A DNA stretch of 64,000 bases from positions 1 through 64,000 of the forward strand of contig JBDSXW010000002.1 in NCBI GenBank assembly GCA_039925965.1, in the 5' to 3' direction. The notes below the pieces were generated by a model. The model had not been told where the DNA came from, made no database searches, and saw nothing but the letters and a program-made list of their open reading frames with translations. The first letter of the stretch is position 1. The number at the start of each line of letters is the position of its first letter. This DNA comes from JAZKFT01 sp039925965. Lineage in GTDB: Bacteria > Bacteroidota > Bacteroidia > Chitinophagales > Chitinophagaceae. Positions 1 to 9,438 of this stretch are shown in pieces. A program made the translations under genes and the position numbers.

Positions 1-3000
1 CAAAATTATTACGGAAAATGCAACGTTTGATTTGCACAGGTGTGGCCGCAGGAATGCCATACGACAGCAGCGCCGCGCCCACGCTATGATCGCCATCGCC
101 AGGCGCATCGGCATTACCTTTTTCAAATATGAAACCGTCGATAACCAGCGCACTGGAACTTACCGGGCTGCCACCGATATTGAACAGGCGGTAGCTATTA
201 TCGCTCATATCACCAGGAACGCCTATATCTCCGCTAATGATGGTTGGGTTCAGAACCGGGTTGGCATCGGTCGCATTTGCTTCGCCACCGGCAAAACCAC
301 CCAGTATTTGCAGGTCGGCACGGGTAGTAGCCATTACAGCAGTACGGTCGTTGCCAGCTGTTGGTTTGTAGATGCCGTCTGCCACCCAGATTTCTTTAAT
401 CGAGCTATTGCCATTGGCAATGTTGATAGCATCGCGTAGTTGATTTAATGCACAGGTCCAGGAAGAACCATTGCCCGCCGTACAATTGTTGGCATCCACA
501 TAAAGCCGGTTAGTAACGGATTCACAGGTTGGAGGTGGGAAGCCATGCACAATTACCATTGCCTCTACTGGCGCACCGCAATCTCCGGTAACTCTGGCAT
601 AGTAAGTTCCAACAGGAACTTCAATGGTGGTACCAGTACCTAAATTAGTGCCTGTACCGCCCGGCCCGGTCCACCAGGTAACAACTGCATTAGTACCATT
701 AACGCCATTTGCCGTTAGCGTGGTAGTAACATTTGTGCATATTGGGTCCATCGCAGCAGTGGCAGAGGTTATAGCGTTGTTAGGCGTAACTGATATAGAA
801 CCATTGGCTGTTATATTTCCGCAACCGCCCGTTAATGTAACCATATAGTTGTAGGTACCTATTGCTGTTGGCGTACCACTGATCGTAACCACATTGGCGG
901 CCCAGTTACCCGCTACTCCCGCCGGTAAGCCTGCAAAACTTGCACCAGTGGCTCCTGTCGTTGAATAGGTGATATTCGTAATCGCCGTATTAATACATTT
1001 TGATTGAGCATTACTGCCGGCAGCAGAGGTTAGTGTAATGGTGTTATTTGCCGTGACTGTTATAGTCCCTGTTGCAGCAATTCCACCGCAACCACCAGCT
1101 AATGGAATGGTATAATTAAATACCCCGGAAACCGTCGGTGTACCGCTTATTGTAATAGTATTAGATGACCAGGATGCAGTAACGCCGGCTGGCAATCCTA
1201 ATGCTGTACCAATGCCAGTAGCACCAGTTGTGGTATGTGTAATACTGCCTAAAGGCGTATTGATACATAAGGTTGGTGTGGATGAGGCCGCTGTAACTGT
1301 ATTTGAAGGATTAACAGTGACAGCTGAAGTGGTTGCCGAACAGTTTGTAGTTGAATTTGTGAAAGTAAAAGTGGCGGACCCTGAAGAAACACCATTAACC
1401 ACGCCTGCATTTGTCACTGTAGCAATCCCGGGATTATTACTTATCCAGGTTCCGCCTGATGTTGGCGATAAGGTGGTTGAAGCATTTGCACTACTACAGA
1501 ACGTACTTAAGAAACCACGTATTTCACCGCCACCAAATGTTGTTGTGTGGATATTATAGTAAGCCTTATTAGCAGCTAAGCCGGCCTGAAGTGCGGCAAA
1601 TGCACTGGCAGGTGTACCTCCGTTGGCAGTAACATACGAAGGATTATAGCTGGTTGCTAATGTCATATCAAAAGTTACATCATAAGTACCTGATGTAACC
1701 CCCAATGGAAATCCGGTAAATGTGGGTGTGGTAGTAGCCACGCCGGCTGTACCAATATTAGCTACTGCCGTAGCAGAATGAACGTGCGAAGCAGTAGTTG
1801 TTCCGGTTAACCCACTAAAACTGCACTGCACACGCATGGTATTGGTCACAGTATTTATTGTTATCGTTGCAGTACCAGTACCTGGAGATGCATTTGAAGG
1901 GCTTTCGGCCGGACCATTAAGTGTTGCCTTATAAATGGTGGTTCCAGGGCCTGGAGAACAGGCGGCACAAATAGAATTAGAACCAGTTATGCTCACTACA
2001 GGCAAGGCATTTACGGTAATCGTTCCTGCTACGGTTTGCCCGTTGCATGCACCACCCGTTAAGGTAACAGTGTAGTTAAATGTACCTGATGCCGTTGGTG
2101 TTCCGCTGATCGTTATCACATTAGACGCCCAGATGCCTGTTACACCCGCAGGCAAGCCTGCAAAATTAGCGCCGGTGGCATTGAAAGTTGAGTAAGTGAT
2201 ATCACTAATTGCAGAATTGACACATACGACTTGGGCATTGGTACCTGGTGCTGATGTTAGCGTGGCTCCGCAGTTTAATACAGTTATTGTTCCCATGGCT
2301 GTTATCGATCCGCAACCGCCCGTAAGTGTAACCGTATAATTAAAGTTTCCCGATACCGTAGGCGTTCCGCTGATCGTTACCACATTGGAAGCCCAGTTGC
2401 CCGTTACCCCGGCTGGCAAGCCAGAAATATTGGCCCCGGTAGCTCCTGTGGTGGAATAAGTAATAGTGGTAATGGGCGTATTGACGCCAACATTCTGATT
2501 ATCGGTGCCGGCTGCTGAGGTTAAGTTGATCGTATTGTTTGATATTACCGTAATGGTTCCGATGGCACTGGTGGCACCGCAACCACCTGTAAGTGTAACC
2601 ATGTAATTGAATATACCTGCTGCTGTTGGTGTACCGCTAATCGTTACCACATTGGCAGCCCAGTTACCCGTTACACCAGCTGGTAAACCTGAGAAACTTG
2701 CGCCGGTGGCACCGGTTGTGCCGTAGGTGATGTTTGTGATCGCGGTATTGATACATACCGTTTGGGCATTGGTGCCGCCAGCCGACGTTAATGTAATAGT
2801 ACTATTTGCGGTAACTGTTATCGTGCCGGTTGCAGCAATTCCACCACAACCACCAGTTAAAGGAATAGTATAATTAAATACCCCTGAAACGGTGGGTGTT
2901 CCACTTATGGTAATGGTATTAGATGCCCAGGCAGCGGTAACGCCGGCAGGTAATCCTACTGGTGTACCAATACCTGTAGCCCCGGTTGTGGTATGTGTAA

Positions 3001-6000
3001 TAGTGGTAAGCGGAGTATTGATACATAAGGTTGGTGCAGATGACGCCGCTGTAACTGTATTTGAAGGATTCACAGTAACAGCTGAAGTGGTTGCAGTGCA
3101 GTTTGTGGTTGAATTGGTGAAGGTAAAAGTCGCTGACCCTGCAGAAACGCCGTTTACCACGCCTGCATTTGTCACCGTAGCAATCCCGGGATTATTACTT
3201 ATCCAGGTGCCACCTGATGTTGGAGACAGAGTGGTGGAAGAATTGGCACTGCTGCAGAACGTACTTAAGAAACCGCGTATTTCACCGCCCCCAAACGTTG
3301 ATGTGTGAATATTGTAATAAGCCTTGTTAGCAGCCAAACCTGCCTGTAGAGCGGCAAATGCGCTGGCTGTTGTGCCACCATTAGCAGTAACGTAAGCCGG
3401 ATTGTAACTGCCGGGCAAAGTCATATCAAACGTATTATCATAAGTACCTGATGTAACCCCTAATGGAAATCCGGTAAATGTGGGTGTAGTAGTAGCAACG
3501 CCAGCTGTACCTGTATTAGCTACTGCCGTAGCAGAATGGACGTGCGAAGCAGTTGTTGTACCGGTCAAACCACTGAAACTGCACTGTACGCGCATGGTAT
3601 TGGTTACCGTATTTATTGTTATGGTGGCAGTACCAGTACCCGGAGAGGCGTTAGACGGGCTTTCTGCTGGCCCATTTAATACAGCCGTATAAATGGTGGT
3701 GCCCGGGCCAGGTGAGCAAGCGGCACAAATAGAACTTGAGCCAGTTATGCTTACTACAGGCAAGGCATTTACAGTGATGGTTCCTGTTACGGTTTGCCCA
3801 CTACATGCACCACCCGTTAAGGTAACAGTGTAGTTAAAGATACCTGATGCCGTTGGTGTTCCGCTGATTGTAATCACATTGGAGGCCCAGTTTCCTGTTA
3901 CTCCCGCTGGCAATCCGTTGAAATTTGCACCGGTGGCGCTGATAGTTGAATAGGTGATATTAACAATTGCGGAATTGATGCATACGTTTTGTGCATTGGT
4001 ACCCGCTGCGGATGTTAATGTGGCTCCGCAGTTTGTTACATTAATGCTTCCGTTGGCTGTTATCGATCCGCAACCGCCGGTAAGTGTAACCGTGTAGTTA
4101 AAGTTGCCGGATGCAGTTGGCGTTCCGCTGATCATTACCACATTGGAAGCCCAGTTGCCCGTTACCCCGGCTGGCAAGCCAGCAATATTAGCACCGGTAG
4201 CTCCCGTGGTGGAATAAGTAATTGTGGTTATGGCTGTATTGACTGCAACAGTCTGATTATTGGTGCCAGCGGCTGAGGTTAACGTGATCGTATTGTTTGG
4301 TGTTACTGTTATTGTTCCGTTGGCGGTAATGTTTCCGCAACCGCCTGTAAGTGTAACCGTATAATTAAATGTACCTGATGCAGATGGTGTTCCGCTAATC
4401 GTTACCACGTTAGAGGCCCAGACACCCGTTACTCCGGCTGGTAATCCTCCGAAACTTGCACCGGTGGCCCCTGTGGTGCTGTAGGTTATATTCACAATCG
4501 GAGTATTAATACAAACGGTTTGTGCATTGCTGCCGGCAGCTGAGGTAAGGCTAATGGTGTTATTAGCGTTTACCGTTATACGACGTCCTACCGATGCAGG
4601 CGTTGGTGCTGATACATTTCCGCATCCACCAGTTAGGGTAACCGTGTAAGTAAACACGCCTGAAACGTTTGGTGTTCCGCTGATCGTTACCACGTTAGCG
4701 GCCCAAACACCCGTTACCCCGGTTGGTAAACCTGTAAAATTTGCGCCGGTTGCACCCGTGGTGGAGTAGGTAATATTGTTGATTGGGGTATTAATGCAAA
4801 CTGTTTGAACATCGCTACCCGGGCCGGAGGTTAAGGTGATGGTATTATCTGGTGTAATGGATACAGTAATACAATTACTGATGGCTGCACATGGTACACC
4901 ACCCAATGTACTCCTGGTTATTCTGTGGTAATAGGTAGCAACCAGCAATCCTGCCGGAGGATCATAGGTTATTCCTGTTGCTCCGCCTATATCGCTGAAT
5001 CCGGCGGCACAACTTGTAGTACTGCTCTGCCACTGGTAAGATAATGCTCCGGTACCTGTAGATGCCTGTGTCTGGGTAAATGCTACTGGGTCCCCACCTG
5101 AACAAACAGCCTGGTCTGTTCCCACGGTTCCACCGGTAACATTATTTACCGTTACAGATATACAATTACTATTAACTGAACAAGGAATCCCTGTGAGTGT
5201 ACTCGTGGTTACGCGGTGGTAAAAAGTAGTTACTAAAAGACCAGCCGGAACGTCATAGGTCAATCCGGTTGCTCCCCCAATATCGCTGAAGCCAGCAACG
5301 CAACTTGTTGTACTACTCTGCCATTGATAACTGAGTGAACCGCTACCCGTTGACGCCACGGTTTGTGTAAATGGCGCAGGGTCGGCTCCGGAACAGATTA
5401 TCTGATCTGCTCCAACTATTCCACCTGTCACATTATTTACAGTAACTGTAATACAATTGCTGTTTGCAACACATAATACAGCATTAAGAGTGCTGGTTGT
5501 TACCCTGCGGTAATAGGTAGTAACTGATAAGCCTGATGGTGGATCGTAAGTTGACGATGTTGCGCCCCCGATGTTGCTAAAGCTTGCGCCACAACCAGTG
5601 GTATTGCTTTGCCATTGATACGATAGAGTACCGCTGCCTGTTGAGGCCGAAGTCTCTGTAAATGTTACCGGGTCGCCAGCGGAACATACCGTTTGGTCTG
5701 ACCCTACGGATCCTCCAGTTACATCATTAACAAATACATTTATTGTGGCACAGGTTGTGGTATTGCAGGTTCCACTGTAACGCACAAAATAAGTTGCGTT
5801 ATTTGCAAGCGCAGGGGTAGGATAAGCATCCCCGGTAAAAACAAGGGTTCCTCCGCATGATCCCGTGTACCATTGCGTTACTGCCGCTGTTCCTTTGCTG
5901 CCACCAGCTACGGTAAGTGTTGTGGACAGTCCGCTGCAAATGGTTGTTGCACCGGTAACCCCGGTTGGAGCGACTGAAGCAGTGTTCACGGTAATGCTTG

Positions 6001-7477
6001 CCCTGGATGGCGTAGTTTCACTAGTTGGTACATTATCTACCTGGGTATTTATAGTGGCAGTACCTCCGGTTCCATTCGATGTAAATAAAGCTGTTGCTGT
6101 TCCTGATGCTTGTATGGTTAATTGCTGACCGGAAAGACTTCCCAAGGTTGTTGGTCCCCAATTGACAGTTCTACCAATTAATGTTGAAAGATTAGCTACG
6201 GTTATTGCTTCATTAGCCGAATTGGTAAGAAAGCTTGTTGTAATGGTTGAAGTATTAGTTGGAGAACTTGCCGCTGTATTACAAATAGTACCAGGAGAAG
6301 CAGTTGTTTTAAGCTGTAGCCATTTAGATATGTCCTGAGTTCCTACGCCACCTGGACCTTTGACAGCCCTGTCGCATGTACCTGCAACTCCCGGGCCGGT
6401 ATTACAGCCCCACCAGTTATTGGTTGCATCTACATTTCCCTGACTGCCGCCACTTTGGCCTAAACCAGAACTACCGTCTGCAGCAGTTGTTGAATTACCT
6501 GTAATACGATTATAGTGTACCTGCCAGGTATTACCTACATCAAATGAATTCGTAAGATAAATAGCGCCACCACCATTAGTTATGCCAGTAGAAGAATTAC
6601 CCGTAAACGTGTTGTTATTTACTGTTACAGCAAGTGTAACACCCCCTACAAGCCTTCCTTGCGCCGATATAGCCAATGCACCACCATCGCCTACGCCTGT
6701 ACCTGTAGTAGAGTTACCCGTAAAGGTTGAATTGGTAATGGTACAAACTCCGTTGCCTGCACTAACCAGATTTTCAAGAAAATACCTTACTGCACCACCT
6801 TCACCTTTTGGAACGGTATTATTTATAAACTGGCAATTGTTAATTATTAATGAACCTCCACCGTTAAATTCCACTGCCCCGCCAGAATTGGTACCTCCTG
6901 TATTAACTGCCGTTGGGCTAATTGCATTGTTTTTAAATATACAATTTGTAAGGTTTAAACTACAATTGGGCCCCCCACCTGCAAGGATCGCACCACCGCC
7001 ATAAATATCTGAAGTTTCTAACCCACCCTGAAAAGTAAGGCCGCTGATTGACGTGACCATACCGTCAAATGCGCCACTGGTACCTACAAGCAAGATACGG
7101 TCCTGTGCTGCATTGGCAACCATATTAATGATGGTTGTGGCAGCTCCGGCTCCGGTTATAGTAATATTCTGTACTATATCATTTTGGGTAATCATCCCCA
7201 GGGTAAGATTGTAGGTACCCACAGGAACATTGATTGTATGTGCACCACCAACTGCATTGGCAGCTTCTAACGCCGAACGGAATGACACTTTACCAGCAGC
7301 ATCGAGTCCGGTTCCGGCACCAGGTGATGCAGCATGCGAATCGGTTAAAATGTTAACTGAAAAAACAGTTGCCGAAGCTGAAAACGCTATCAATATTCCC
7401 AAAACGGAAGAAAGAAATATTTTGAGTTTGCTGGGAGAAAAAGGCTTACCCATTAAGGTGGCATTAAAGTTTGTCAT
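1..7477 (-). CDS. Giant secreted repeat adhesin with CHRD domains (partial, C-terminus beyond left edge)
   Basis: An open minus-strand frame of about 2490 codons reads to the window edge. The N-terminus has a signal peptide (hydrophobic FLSSVLGILIAFSASA). Starts at 7477 or 7453 (MGKPFSPSK) are both possible; an in-frame ATG near 7540 is less likely. Next comes a right-handed beta-helix-like region (about 7400-6200) rich in NNTFTGNSS-type turns. Three Ig-like repeats follow (5700-4860, YQWQSSTTSC...YYHRVTTS), then about ten copies of an 80-odd residue Ig-like repeat (GLPAGVTGNWASNVVTISGTP) interrupted by two CHRD domains (about 3705-3270 and 1945-1510; NGPAESPSN, SHVH, YYNIHT, GGGEIRGFL). A second beta-helix region reaches the edge (GGFAGGEAN, ISGDIG). 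By family this is a cell-surface adhesin, probably exported by T9SS, but the sorting domain would lie outside the window. It follows the collar-protein genes on the same strand with a 137-bp gap. Exact ligand unknown. Confidence 0.85.
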   Translation of the reverse strand, partial: MTNFNATLMGKPFSPSKLKIFLSSVLGILIAFSASATVFSVNILTDSHAASPGAGTGLDAAGKVSFRSALEAANAVGGAHTINVPVGTYNLTLGMITQNDIVQNITITGAGAATTIINMVANAAQDRILLVGTSGAFDGMVTSISGLTFQGGLETSDIYGGGAILAGGGPNCSLNLTNCIFKNNAISPTAVNTGGTNSGGAVEFNGGGSLIINNCQFINNTVPKGEGGAVRYFLENLVSAGNGVCTITNSTFTGNSTTGTGVGDGGALAISAQGRLVGGVTLAVTVNNNTFTGNSSTGITNGGGAIYLTNSFDVGNTWQVHYNRITGNSTTAADGSSGLGQSGGSQGNVDATNNWWGCNTGPGVAGTCDRAVKGPGGVGTQDISKWLQLKTTASPGTICNTAASSPTNTSTITTSFLTNSANEAITVANLSTLIGRTVNWGPTTLGSLSGQQLTIQASGTATALFTSNGTGGTATINTQVDNVPTSETTPSRASITVNTASVAPTGVTGATTICSGLSTTLTVAGGSKGTAAVTQWYTGSCGGTLVFTGDAYPTPALANNATYFVRYSGTCNTTTCATINVFVNDVTGGSVGSDQTVCSAGDPVTFTETSASTGSGTLSYQWQSNTTGCGASFSNIGGATSSTYDPPSGLSVTTYYRRVTTSTLNAVLCVANSNCITVTVNNVTGGIVGADQIICSGADPAPFTQTVASTGSGSLSYQWQSSTTSCVAGFSDIGGATGLTYDVPAGLLVTTFYHRVTTSTLTGIPCSVNSNCISVTVNNVTGGTVGTDQAVCSGGDPVAFTQTQASTGTGALSYQWQSSTTSCAAGFSDIGGATGITYDPPAGLLVATYYHRITRSTLGGVPCAAISNCITVSITPDNTITLTSGPGSDVQTVCINTPINNITYSTTGATGANFTGLPTGVTGVWAANVVTISGTPNVSGVFTYTVTLTGGCGNVSAPTPASVGRRITVNANNTISLTSAAGSNAQTVCINTPIVNITYSTTGATGASFGGLPAGVTGVWASNVVTISGTPSASGTFNYTVTLTGGCGNITANGTITVTPNNTITLTSAAGTNNQTVAVNTAITTITYSTTGATGANIAGLPAGVTGNWASNVVMISGTPTASGNFNYTVTLTGGCGSITANGSINVTNCGATLTSAAGTNAQNVCINSAIVNITYSTISATGANFNGLPAGVTGNWASNVITISGTPTASGIFNYTVTLTGGACSGQTVTGTITVNALPVVSITGSSSICAACSPGPGTTIYTAVLNGPAESPSNASPGTGTATITINTVTNTMRVQCSFSGLTGTTTASHVHSATAVANTGTAGVATTTPTFTGFPLGVTSGTYDNTFDMTLPGSYNPAYVTANGGTTASAFAALQAGLAANKAYYNIHTSTFGGGEIRGFLSTFCSSANSSTTLSPTSGGTWISNNPGIATVTNAGVVNGVSAGSATFTFTNSTTNCTATTSAVTVNPSNTVTAASSAPTLCINTPLTTITHTTTGATGIGTPVGLPAGVTAAWASNTITISGTPTVSGVFNYTIPLTGGCGGIAATGTITVTANSTITLTSAGGTNAQTVCINTAITNITYGTTGATGASFSGLPAGVTGNWAANVVTISGTPTAAGIFNYMVTLTGGCGATSAIGTITVISNNTINLTSAAGTDNQNVGVNTPITTITYSTTGATGANISGLPAGVTGNWASNVVTISGTPTVSGNFNYTVTLTGGCGSITAMGTITVLNCGATLTSAPGTNAQVVCVNSAISDITYSTFNATGANFAGLPAGVTGIWASNVITISGTPTASGTFNYTVTLTGGACNGQTVAGTITVNALPVVSITGSNSICAACSPGPGTTIYKATLNGPAESPSNASPGTGTATITINTVTNTMRVQCSFSGLTGTTTASHVHSATAVANIGTAGVATTTPTFTGFPLGVTSGTYDVTFDMTLATSYNPSYVTANGGTPASAFAALQAGLAANKAYYNIHTTTFGGGEIRGFLSTFCSSANASTTLSPTSGGTWISNNPGIATVTNAGVVNGVSSGSATFTFTNSTTNCSATTSAVTVNPSNTVTAASSTPTLCINTPLGSITHTTTGATGIGTALGLPAGVTASWSSNTITISGTPTVSGVFNYTIPLAGGCGGIAATGTITVTANNTITLTSAAGSNAQSKCINTAITNITYSTTGATGASFAGLPAGVAGNWAANVVTISGTPTAIGTYNYMVTLTGGCGNITANGSISVTPNNAITSATAAMDPICTNVTTTLTANGVNGTNAVVTWWTGPGGTGTNLGTGTTIEVPVGTYYARVTGDCGAPVEAMVIVHGFPPPTCESVTNRLYVDANNCTAGNGSSWTCALNQLRDAINIANGNSSIKEIWVADGIYKPTAGNDRTAVMATTRADLQILGGFAGGEANATDANPVLNPTIISGDIGVPGDMSDNSYRLFNIGGSPVSSSALVIDGFIFEKGNADAPGDGDHSVGAALLSYGIPAATPVQIKRCIFRNNF
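1077..4593. repeat. Tandem 1758-bp duplication inside the adhesin gene (two copies)
   Basis: Matching landmarks lie exactly 1758 bp apart (586 codons). The GGCGG start of the Ig repeat is at 1077 and 2835, the CHRD end (GTACTTAAG) at 1503 and 3261, the CATGCACCACCC word at 2046 and 3804, and TTAA(G/C)(G/T)TGATCG at 2521 and 4279. Each unit holds about four Ig-like repeats and one CHRD domain. The copies differ mostly at synonymous positions, so the duplication is recent or kept similar by gene conversion. Confidence 0.85.
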
Positions 7478-7614
7478 ACAGGTAGGGTTAGTTTTGGAAT
7501 TGATATTATAAAACCAGAAATTCTGGTGGCCGTCATCCATGATGTCCGAACCAACAGAATAGTGGAAATAGTTATTTTCTTAGCAATCTACAAATCTTGC
7601 CAGTCGTCATTACT

Positions 7615-8145
7615 TTAGCTTCTTGGTGGATAGACACCCTGTAATGCGATACAAAAATTCAAAGTGACGTAAGGCATTAAATTGTTATGTGGCAGGCTAC
7701 CCCCGGCCAAAGATAAAGCCTGCGGGCTCATATTTTGCGGACTACCTATTGCATTCGCAAAAAAATTCGGAGCAGGTCTACCGCCTGGGTTTCCCCAATT
7801 TAAACCTGTAGGAGATGCGGTATTGCCTCCAGTTTTTGCGTTGGCAACATGTGTATGAGACGGTAGTTCTGACGCAATTAAAGTGACTGTTTGCGAACCA
7901 CCAGTCTCTCCTACAAACCGCTGGGTAAGGCCCGAACCACTGCTCTCGCCCGCATGCAAAGCGGCCGAACCTTGTAAATTAGGCAGTCCAAAGTTGGTTC
8001 TCCCATCACCTCCATAATAAGTACCCAATAAGGAAAAAAGTGCGGTGTTTTGCGAGATGGGCAGTAATTGACCATCGCAGGTTGCCCAACCCTTCGGGGG
8101 AAAGTTAAACCCAAATATTCTTACTTCTGCTACAAAAGGATCCAT
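7615..8145 (-). CDS. Phage tail collar domain protein (MdpB-like), copy 3
   Basis: A 176-residue protein with a Tail_Collar domain at about residues 7-65 (EVRIFGFNFPPKGWATCDGQLLPI, then LFSLLGTYYGGDGRTNFGLPNL). The His-containing SHTH motif follows in the middle, and the C-terminal half ends with MPYVTLNFCIALQGVYP. This is the microcystin-dependent-protein (MdpB) type of collar protein, common outside phages in Bacteroidota. It has no signal peptide or sorting domain. It is the last of three tandem paralogues on the minus strand, and no other phage tail or capsid gene lies nearby, so I infer a cellular surface or adhesion role, not prophage. Function unproven. Confidence 0.85.
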   Translation of the reverse strand: MDPFVAEVRIFGFNFPPKGWATCDGQLLPISQNTALFSLLGTYYGGDGRTNFGLPNLQGSAALHAGESSGSGLTQRFVGETGGSQTVTLIASELPSHTHVANAKTGGNTASPTGLNWGNPGGRPAPNFFANAIGSPQNMSPQALSLAGGSLPHNNLMPYVTLNFCIALQGVYPPRS

Positions 8146-8180
8146 TATAAATAGTTTAAAAATTAATAAAAATATTTATT

Positions 8181-8681
8181 TTAATTACGGGAAGGAAATA
8201 TGCCGGTTAACGCAATACACATGTTCAGCGCAAGGCATGGAGACATATTGTCATGTGGTTGACTACCCCCTACAAGCGAAATGGAACCAGGATCCATCGC
8301 TGTATCAGGGCTTGCAGCATACGGTTTAAAACCGGTATTACTAGCCCAGAAATTATTACCGGGAGTTGCGGCATTCGCAGTTAATGAACTTCCAACCGCC
8401 TGATGGCTATGGCTTGGCATTTCTGCAATGCCAAGCGTATGGGCAACTTGGCCCCCCGACTGCCCCTGAACTAGCCCGTTACCAATATGCATTGGAACCC
8501 GGCCTTGTAAATTTGGAAGTGCAAAATTTGTCCTTCCGTCTCCACCGTACATAGTCCCCAACAATGAAAAAAGTGCCTGGTTCTGATTTATCGGAAGCAA
8601 TTGACCATTACATAAAGCCCAGCCTTTTGGCGCAAAATTGAAAGAAAATATTTGCAATTGACCTAAAAATGGCAGCGACAT
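8181..8681 (-). CDS. Phage tail collar domain protein (MdpB-like), copy 2
   Basis: A 166-residue paralogue of its neighbours. The collar domain is at residues 7-65 (GQLQIFSFNFAPKGWALCNG; LFSLLGTMYGGDGRTNFALPNL), followed by MPSHSHQ and a C-terminal LNMCIALTGIFPSRN. It shares the GWAxCxGQLLPI and TNFxLPNLQG blocks with the 7615-8145 copy, its closest relative here. The spacing to the flanking copies is 27-35 bp, which supports one transcript. It has no export signal. A role in a tail-like structure is possible, but none of the sheath, tube or baseplate genes of a contractile system is present in the window. Confidence 0.85.
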   Translation of the reverse strand: MSLPFLGQLQIFSFNFAPKGWALCNGQLLPINQNQALFSLLGTMYGGDGRTNFALPNLQGRVPMHIGNGLVQGQSGGQVAHTLGIAEMPSHSHQAVGSSLTANAATPGNNFWASNTGFKPYAASPDTAMDPGSISLVGGSQPHDNMSPCLALNMCIALTGIFPSRN

Positions 8682-8708
8682 AGATTATTATTTTAAAAAA
8701 TTGAAAAA

Positions 8709-9209
8709 TTAGTTTTGGGATGGGAATATTCCAAACAATGAAATAATATAATTTAAGGCCTGGAAGGGAATCATGTTTTCATGCGGTTGGCTACCTGGCG
8801 AAGCCTGCACAGAAGCCGGGTTCATGGTTGCATTTGTTGGGGGAGCACCATAAGGAGTAGCACCCGTGGCACTGCCCCAAACTGAATTTGCAGGCGAATC
8901 TATACCCCCTGCAGCATTAACCTGGGGTACATGTGTATGGGCAGGAATCTGCAGGGTTGTTAACGTGACATTCTCCGAGCCTGCGGATTGGCCTATTACA
9001 AAGCTGGCACCCATGTGAACCGGCACACGGCTCCTGAGATCTGGCAATGCAAATGTATTTTGCCCGTCGCCGCCGTAAGTAGTGCCAATAAGATTAAACA
9101 GCGTGTCATTTTCTGAGATCGGCATGATGGAGCCATCGCAAAAAGCCCATCCGTTAGGGGGAAAATTACCGGCGAAAATTCGAATTTCGCCAACATAAGG
9201 TTGTGCCAT
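8709..9209 (-). CDS. Phage tail collar domain protein (MdpB-like), copy 1
   Basis: A 166-residue protein with a collar domain at residues 6-65 (GEIRIFAGNFPPNGWAFCDGS; LFNLIGTTYGGDGQNTFALPDL). An IPAHTHVP motif follows, and the C-terminus is LNYIISLFGIFPSQN. It is the most diverged of the three tandem copies (IMPISEND in place of LLPISQN). It is the first collar gene downstream of the formyltransferase, separated from it by about 230 bp, where a separate promoter could lie, though I see no convincing one. Same family reasoning and same uncertainty of function as the other two copies. Confidence 0.85.
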   Translation of the reverse strand: MAQPYVGEIRIFAGNFPPNGWAFCDGSIMPISENDTLFNLIGTTYGGDGQNTFALPDLRSRVPVHMGASFVIGQSAGSENVTLTTLQIPAHTHVPQVNAAGGIDSPANSVWGSATGATPYGAPPTNATMNPASVQASPGSQPHENMIPFQALNYIISLFGIFPSQN

Positions 9210-9438
9210 AGTCTGATTGGTTTTAAATGGTTTAGATAGTTAGGATTCTATTTTTCGAACAAAATAATGTTCATAGTTCAGTAGTTGAAAAACTGAGACG
9301 AAACCGGCTTAAGTTCATAGGCAAGGTTGAGTTTACATCATAATTTACGAGTAGTAAACTTAATTTATAGATTCCGTAAATGCAAACTTTTAGAGAATAA
9401 AGTATTGAAATTTTAAAAACAAGCAAAAATGTTCCGGG

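Noticed and set aside
1077..4593. CRISPR-like array in the left end
   Set aside because: The repeats are long, in frame and encode Ig-like and CHRD domains; there are no short spacers of equal length and no cas genes.
32..7511. Plus-strand open frames rich in Val, Pro and Ala across the left end
   Set aside because: They are antisense shadows of the giant adhesin, whose minus-strand frame is open throughout with signal peptide and domain motifs.
7615..9209. Prophage or contractile injection system suggested by three phage tail collar proteins
   Set aside because: No capsid, terminase, sheath, tube, baseplate, integrase or lysis gene is present; neighbours are a formyltransferase and an adhesin. 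MdpB-type collar proteins occur as cellular genes in this phylum.
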